Below, piece by piece: positions 59,850 through 64,000 of a DNA stretch of 64,000 nt. The position numbers were made by a program, and so were the translations under genes. The DNA comes from Cunninghamella blakesleeana. Its lineage: Eukaryota; Mucoromycota; Mucoromycetes; Mucorales; Cunninghamellaceae. The stretch spans positions 1,240,001-1,304,000 of the forward strand of contig JAFCIZ010000008.1 of the NCBI GenBank assembly GCA_017871115.1, read 5' to 3'. Numbering within the stretch: position 1 is the stretch's first letter; every line of letters starts with the position of its first letter. Under the pieces are notes generated by a model that was not told where the DNA came from, did not search any database, and saw only the letters and a program-made list of their open reading frames with translations.

Positions 59850-61110
59850 CACCAGCTATAATATTAGAGCATTGTTCCTTAATTTTGTTGACTGTTTCTT
59901 CCCAGTTGATGTTTTTGGCTAATATTTATTTATACCCGTAAGACCAGTTATCATTATGCGTCAGTTGGCCATTTTTTTTTAGCTTGATTTTTATTTAATA
60001 AATTTAACCTAAATTGTATAATTACGTATATTAGTGCTAATGTTTTTCATTAATTTATTGATATTCGATGTATGATTCTCCACGATGACGATCGATAAGC
60101 GCTTATCTTAAAATATTAAAAAAAAAAGTACTGAAGTAAGGGATGTCTAGACTAAAATCTTTACTACTAAATCTTCCTTTATATGTTAATTAACTACATT
60201 TATCTTCTACGATCATATCTTTATACTTACTGCTTAAATTACTAAATTAAGACCACTTGCTTTTAATTGTTTAAGTATTATATTTGATATATTAGGCCTA
60301 TAAAAGGAGATACGTCACATAAAAAATCTACAGATATTTCCTTTGATAAAATAACCATTGAAAGTTCCGGGTAAATATTTGATATTTATCAAGTTTTTTT
60401 TTTTTTTACTACAGTTTCATTTGTATTCTGGGTATCGCTCAAAAAGGAGCTAATAATGCAAACATCTACTTGTATCATTTGAAATAATCCATCGAAACCA
60501 TCGTCAGTAATACTTTTTATTAGAGTACTAATATAGTAATAAAAAAAAATTGCTACCAAATATATTTAGTATTTATCTATTTAATACTATAATTTACTTT
60601 GAAGCATGTTCATTAAACAATACATTACTAAAGCTAAGGCTTTTATTATCTTCCATTACTTTTTTAATTGCAGATGTAAATTTATTGATATTGCTATCAA
60701 CAACAAAATCAAATTGTCAATTTCACTTTCAACTATAGTATACTCTTTTATTTAAATGATTATTACCATTTTTTGAGCAAGTTGGTTCCGTGCTTGTATT
60801 ATTTTTATTCCTTGATTTATTGGATAATTAATGAGATTTATTAGTTGCATTTTCTACCACTTTTTTTAAAGAAGATTTGCTACCAAATTTTATTATTGAT
60901 ATCAATAGAAAAAAATAATGTAAATGATAATAATTAAAAATAGATTGAACTTTGTACCTTCTCACGATCGTTTACATGAAAAATAAATATATATTTTTCC
61001 ATCATATGGGTGGCCACATGTTAAGTGTAATTTCATCAATAGTGATTTAATAGTTTCAGTCAAAAGGTCTCGGGTGATAATAAAAACTTGATAGATTATT
61101 GGATTTTTTT
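59850..61110 (-). pseudogene. Cluster of decayed coding fragments, unknown family
   Basis: Minus-strand fragments in changing frames: YQVFIITRDLLTETIKSLLM then KLHLTCGHPYDGKIYIYFSC (about 60965-61100); KFGSKSSLKKVVENATNKSH, stop, LSNKSRNKNNTSTEPTC (about 60775-60895); FDFVVDSNINKFTSAIKKVM then EDNKSLSFSNVLFNEHASK (about 60597-60710); ITDDGFDGLFQMIQVDVCII then SSFLSDTQNTNETVVKKKK (about 60395-60510); NINWEETVNKIKEQCSNIIA (about 59850-59915). GT-AG introns could join some, but stops fall within likely exons. Best read as one broken gene or transposon, though an intron-rich live gene is not excluded. Family not recognised. Confidence 0.35.
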
Positions 61111-61674
61111 TTTTAAAAAAAAAGAACGTACTCTATATTATATATATGCAGTTTTTATTTAAAGCTGATCCATTGGTACTTGTAAATTAATGATATTCTA
61201 AAAAAAAGTTAAATGTCTTGGCTACCTTAACTTAATAAAGCTCAACGAACCCATTGCAGTATGCTTTAATAGTTTTGTTATGTGTTAAATTCTATAAACA
61301 TATAATAATAAAGTAAATATAATGAAGATAATGCAACAATATTCAATATGCAATATATATATATAGTCATAGAAAAGCGTATTATTGCAAAATATAATGA
61401 CACAGTAAAGTACCATCAAAGAGTAGAAGAAAGTCATGCTAACGATTATATTAATATTATAGTTTGTACCTTTCAGATAATAAATACAGATATTTATCCA
61501 ATAAAATAATTACTAATAATATTCATATCATTCGATGTATTATAGAGTTATGGTTATATATACATGAACTTATGTATATATATATATGATTAACTATCTA
61601 ATATAAAAATTAATTTAAAAATTATTTACAGCAAGTTCGTTAATATAATTGTATCACATGTATTTTTTAAAACC

Positions 61675-61875
61675 ATGATACTTCTATTGAATTATTCATT
61701 AGTGTTAAGATGGATTGCCCTTCTTATACCAGTAATTTCAAATATAATACAATAGGATAAAAATGATAATAGTCAAACAAAAGCATATGAAATAGTACCT
61801 GATAAAGATTTAAATGATATAATATTAGAAAATTTAGAAAATAACAATGATGATGAATTAATATTAGATGGTTAG
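61675..61875 (+). pseudogene. Small hydrophobic-leader frame with in-frame TAG
   Basis: ATG at 61675 opens MILLLNYSLVLRWIALLIPV, a signal or membrane-anchor-like leader, reaches TAG at 61753 and continues open as DKNDNSQTKAYEIVPDKDLN then DIILENLENNNDDELILDG to the next stop. Both halves look coded. A broken gene or a missed intron are the options. It lies 575 bp upstream of the HET-like gene on the same strand. Confidence 0.3.
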
Positions 61876-62449
61876 AAATTTTATATTTTTAAGCATGATA
61901 TTACTTAAATTTTGATAGATATTTTACAACTTGGTCTACCGTAAAATGTAACACTATATATAATTCCTATTATTATACCACTATATTTATGTAGGATAGA
62001 TTTGCGTAGGTAAACATCATAATGCATTTGGGTGCACACACACACATATATATATACATATATGATTATATATATGGTTACACTGATTTTATTTTCTATA
62101 GAGATAAAACAGAAAATTTCATTTTTCTGATCAATATTATAGTGTTTCATTATTATATATTAATATGGCTATTATTGTATTATTCTAATAGCAGTAGTTT
62201 TTTGTGAGTCGGGCTTAGTAAAGTTTACTTGTTTTCAAGTGTTAGGATAAATAAATACTTAAAGCCTATAAAGATTATACTTTACTTAAAGCAGAATATA
62301 CAAGCCAATTTATTTTTACTTTTAATCTCTTTTATAATCATTGCTTTTAGTTACCTTTTTTTTTACTTTATATTATTTATTATTAGCCATTTATTTTATA
62401 TATTTATCTTTAGTCAAATACCAAAGTTTTTAATTAAATTCAAGTTGTC

Positions 62450-64000
62450 ATGGTTGAATATAGCGCGATTAGTGTTGAAGAATGTCTAAAAGGAGAATAT
62501 GAAGAAAACGAACAAAAGGAAATGGCTGTACAATGTACGTTTCCAATCCAATTTAGGAAGTGGTTCGTGTGGGGTATTTTTTTGCTCTCATTGCTACTAA
62601 CTGTGCTTGTAATTTTTTGGCCATTTATTACTTGGATAATAGTCAGATATAAAGTAGTTCATTATCCTGATGAATGGACGCAAACCTATAATGCAAGACA
62701 TCGTTTGGATGGGGAAATGGATCCTTGGGGAGCTACATCACAAAGGTTGGAAACCGCTATGTTACGCTCGGTCTCTATAGAAAGTCGTTATTTTTTAGAA
62801 CCGTGGTATGAAAGACCAGCTTTCCCATTACTAACTGATAATGATAATACGTATTTGAAAGGCGACAATATATTGATGCGCCGATCTGATTGGTACACTG
62901 GGAACCAGACACCACAAGAATATTATGATCAGAAACTAGTGAATTGGATTGAATATCGTGGTAATTGTAGTAGTAGAAACTTTACGCTCACTCATCCTAA
63001 CTACATGGAGGTAACTATCGGGAGTATATGGCCAAAAATAAAAATAAAAAACTCTTGTGAGCTAAATGCACTACTGACGCTAGCATATCTCGATAATTCA
63101 TACCGTCAAAAACACCAATCTAGCTCAAGGTTAAGATATGCAGCCGTTAGTGTCGGGGTTTCCAGTATTATGTTATTTATAATTGGTGTAAGGCAATGGT
63201 TGCGATTGTTTATACTTGATAAACATCCCTCTGGTATCTGGCATGAATATATATTTCGCTGGTGGAGAAGCTTTACTTATGACAAGACTGTTCGAATGGA
63301 TGAACCTTCTTACCCTATGTATGGTAAAGGGCAAATTATTCCTTGGCCCGGTTGCAATTGGTCTGGTAGGAAAGATGTGGTCCACATATATGATGCTATT
63401 AAGGGACAAATGCGTGAAGTAGTGTTTGGTGGTAAGAAAGGTACTGTCTTTATATGTGCTAGAGAAAATATTCCATTGCACATAGCTGCCATTAGCCATC
63501 AATGGTCTGACGGCATTTTTAGTTCTAGTGGCTGCTCTGATGAGACTCGGCAGTTTTTGCGTGATCATCAACATAAATATGCTTTGGATGGATATTGGCT
63601 GGATGCCTGTGCGTTTGCCGAGGTAGGGATCCATAAAAAATTTGGATTATCAGTGATGGGCTCCATATATAGAATAGCAAGTCATGTGTTAATTATAGTT
63701 AGACCAGGCAATTTGGATGCTTGGATGACAAGATTGTGGTGTGTACAAGAGCGATATAATGCCACGGTGATCATGGTATCTGATGGGTTATCTCCAGCTC
63801 AAGTACAGGACAAAACTTCGTTTATGGATGTGAATATTGATAGATACAATATAGTACATACATGCCAACAATTGTTGAAAAAAAAATGCTATCGTACTTC
63901 CGACCATGGCTACATATTATGGGCGTTAGTTGGTGAGCCAGAGTCTTCAGAAAAAAATGAATTTTTCGCCAGTTTTTCTTATATTGGAGCATGGTTAGTA
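62450..64000 (+). CDS. Membrane-anchored HET-like domain protein, 3' partial
   Basis: An open frame of 517 codons without intron, running off the window. The start is the first ATG after an in-frame TAA. Two membrane segments: WFVWGIFLLSLLLTVLVIFW (about 38-66) and AAVSVGVSSIMLFIIGV (about 230-250). A HET-type pattern follows: HIAAISHQWSDG (about 341-352, like the SYVWGD element), YWLDACAF (about 381, like WIDALCINQ), VMGSIYRIASHVLIIV (about 402, like M-x-x-IY-x-x-A-x-x-V) and WMTRLWCVQERY (about 425, like F-x-R-x-W-x-x-QE). HET domains in Ascomycota trigger self/non-self cell death. Residues before it include a Trp/Pro-rich block. Codons such as CGC, TCG, GGG and CCG are commoner than in neighbours. 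Assignment is by pattern, not by search. Confidence 0.55.
   Translation, partial: MVEYSAISVEECLKGEYEENEQKEMAVQCTFPIQFRKWFVWGIFLLSLLLTVLVIFWPFITWIIVRYKVVHYPDEWTQTYNARHRLDGEMDPWGATSQRLETAMLRSVSIESRYFLEPWYERPAFPLLTDNDNTYLKGDNILMRRSDWYTGNQTPQEYYDQKLVNWIEYRGNCSSRNFTLTHPNYMEVTIGSIWPKIKIKNSCELNALLTLAYLDNSYRQKHQSSSRLRYAAVSVGVSSIMLFIIGVRQWLRLFILDKHPSGIWHEYIFRWWRSFTYDKTVRMDEPSYPMYGKGQIIPWPGCNWSGRKDVVHIYDAIKGQMREVVFGGKKGTVFICARENIPLHIAAISHQWSDGIFSSSGCSDETRQFLRDHQHKYALDGYWLDACAFAEVGIHKKFGLSVMGSIYRIASHVLIIVRPGNLDAWMTRLWCVQERYNATVIMVSDGLSPAQVQDKTSFMDVNIDRYNIVHTCQQLLKKKCYRTSDHGYILWALVGEPESSEKNEFFASFSYIGAWLV

Noticed and set aside
63173..63634. Minus-strand 153-codon open frame
   Set aside because: Antisense shadow of the HET-like coding region; the plus-strand frame is longer and has recognisable motifs.
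1..64000. tRNA, rRNA and CRISPR
   Set aside because: Read both strands for T-arm GGTTCGA-type patterns, conserved rRNA blocks and regular spacer arrays; none was seen, though a tRNA with an intron could be missed by eye.

Overview
The window is nuclear DNA of an early-diverging fungus, most probably Mucoromycota and likely Mucorales. The evidence is: very AT-rich intergenic DNA; genes split by short GT-AG introns (about 50-350 nt); Asn/Gln/His homopolymer runs in proteins; a type III glutamine synthetase; a cytochrome b5 sphingolipid desaturase; and a lineage-type orphan protein flanked by direct repeats. Codons read as the standard code. There is no operon structure, CRISPR array, rRNA or recognisable tRNA. 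There is one spliceosomal RNA gene.

Layout, left to right. 0-1 kb: 3' part of a SAM methyltransferase. 1-4.8 kb: about 300-bp direct repeats around an orphan nuclease-like gene and a 139-bp tandem repeat. 5.2-13.4 kb: compact housekeeping block (nicotinamide riboside kinase, PPR protein, sphingolipid desaturase, nucleolar two-RRM protein, ZNF830-like splicing factor). 13.7-25.8 kb: OSBP/Kes1-like protein, GSIII glutamine synthetase with a 16-nt microexon, UPF0658-like Golgi membrane protein, SRRM1 PWI splicing factor, and Got1 traffic protein. 26.5-36.5 kb: a 2024-residue coiled-coil protein with a GAR (GAS2) microtubule-binding domain, then an NDT80/PhoG transcription factor. 39-52.4 kb: F-box-like protein, GOST/Lustr seven-TM protein, a secreted orphan, a U1 snRNA gene on the minus strand, a low-complexity orphan, and a TMCO3-like cation/proton antiporter. 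56.9-58.1 kb: Ran1/Sks1-like kinase. 58-62.4 kb: gene-poor DNA with decayed coding fragments. 62.4 kb to the end: a membrane-anchored protein with a HET-like domain, cut by the window edge.

The genes do not form one pathway, but themes recur: pre-mRNA splicing (U1, SRRM1, ZNF830-like), Golgi and lipid traffic (Got1, Kes1-like, UPF0658-like, GOST/Lustr, sphingolipid desaturase), and nutrient control (GSIII, NRK, NDT80-like, Ran1-like kinase). Several neighbours are divergent over short shared promoters (12036/12288) or convergent with 70-270 bp between stops. The strongest non-obvious items are the U1 gene hidden beneath a misleading ORF, the direct-repeat-flanked orphan gene, and the HET-like membrane protein whose codon use looks unlike its neighbours'. 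Exon coordinates were read by eye from frame continuity and GT/AG sites; an error of a base or two at some junctions is possible.
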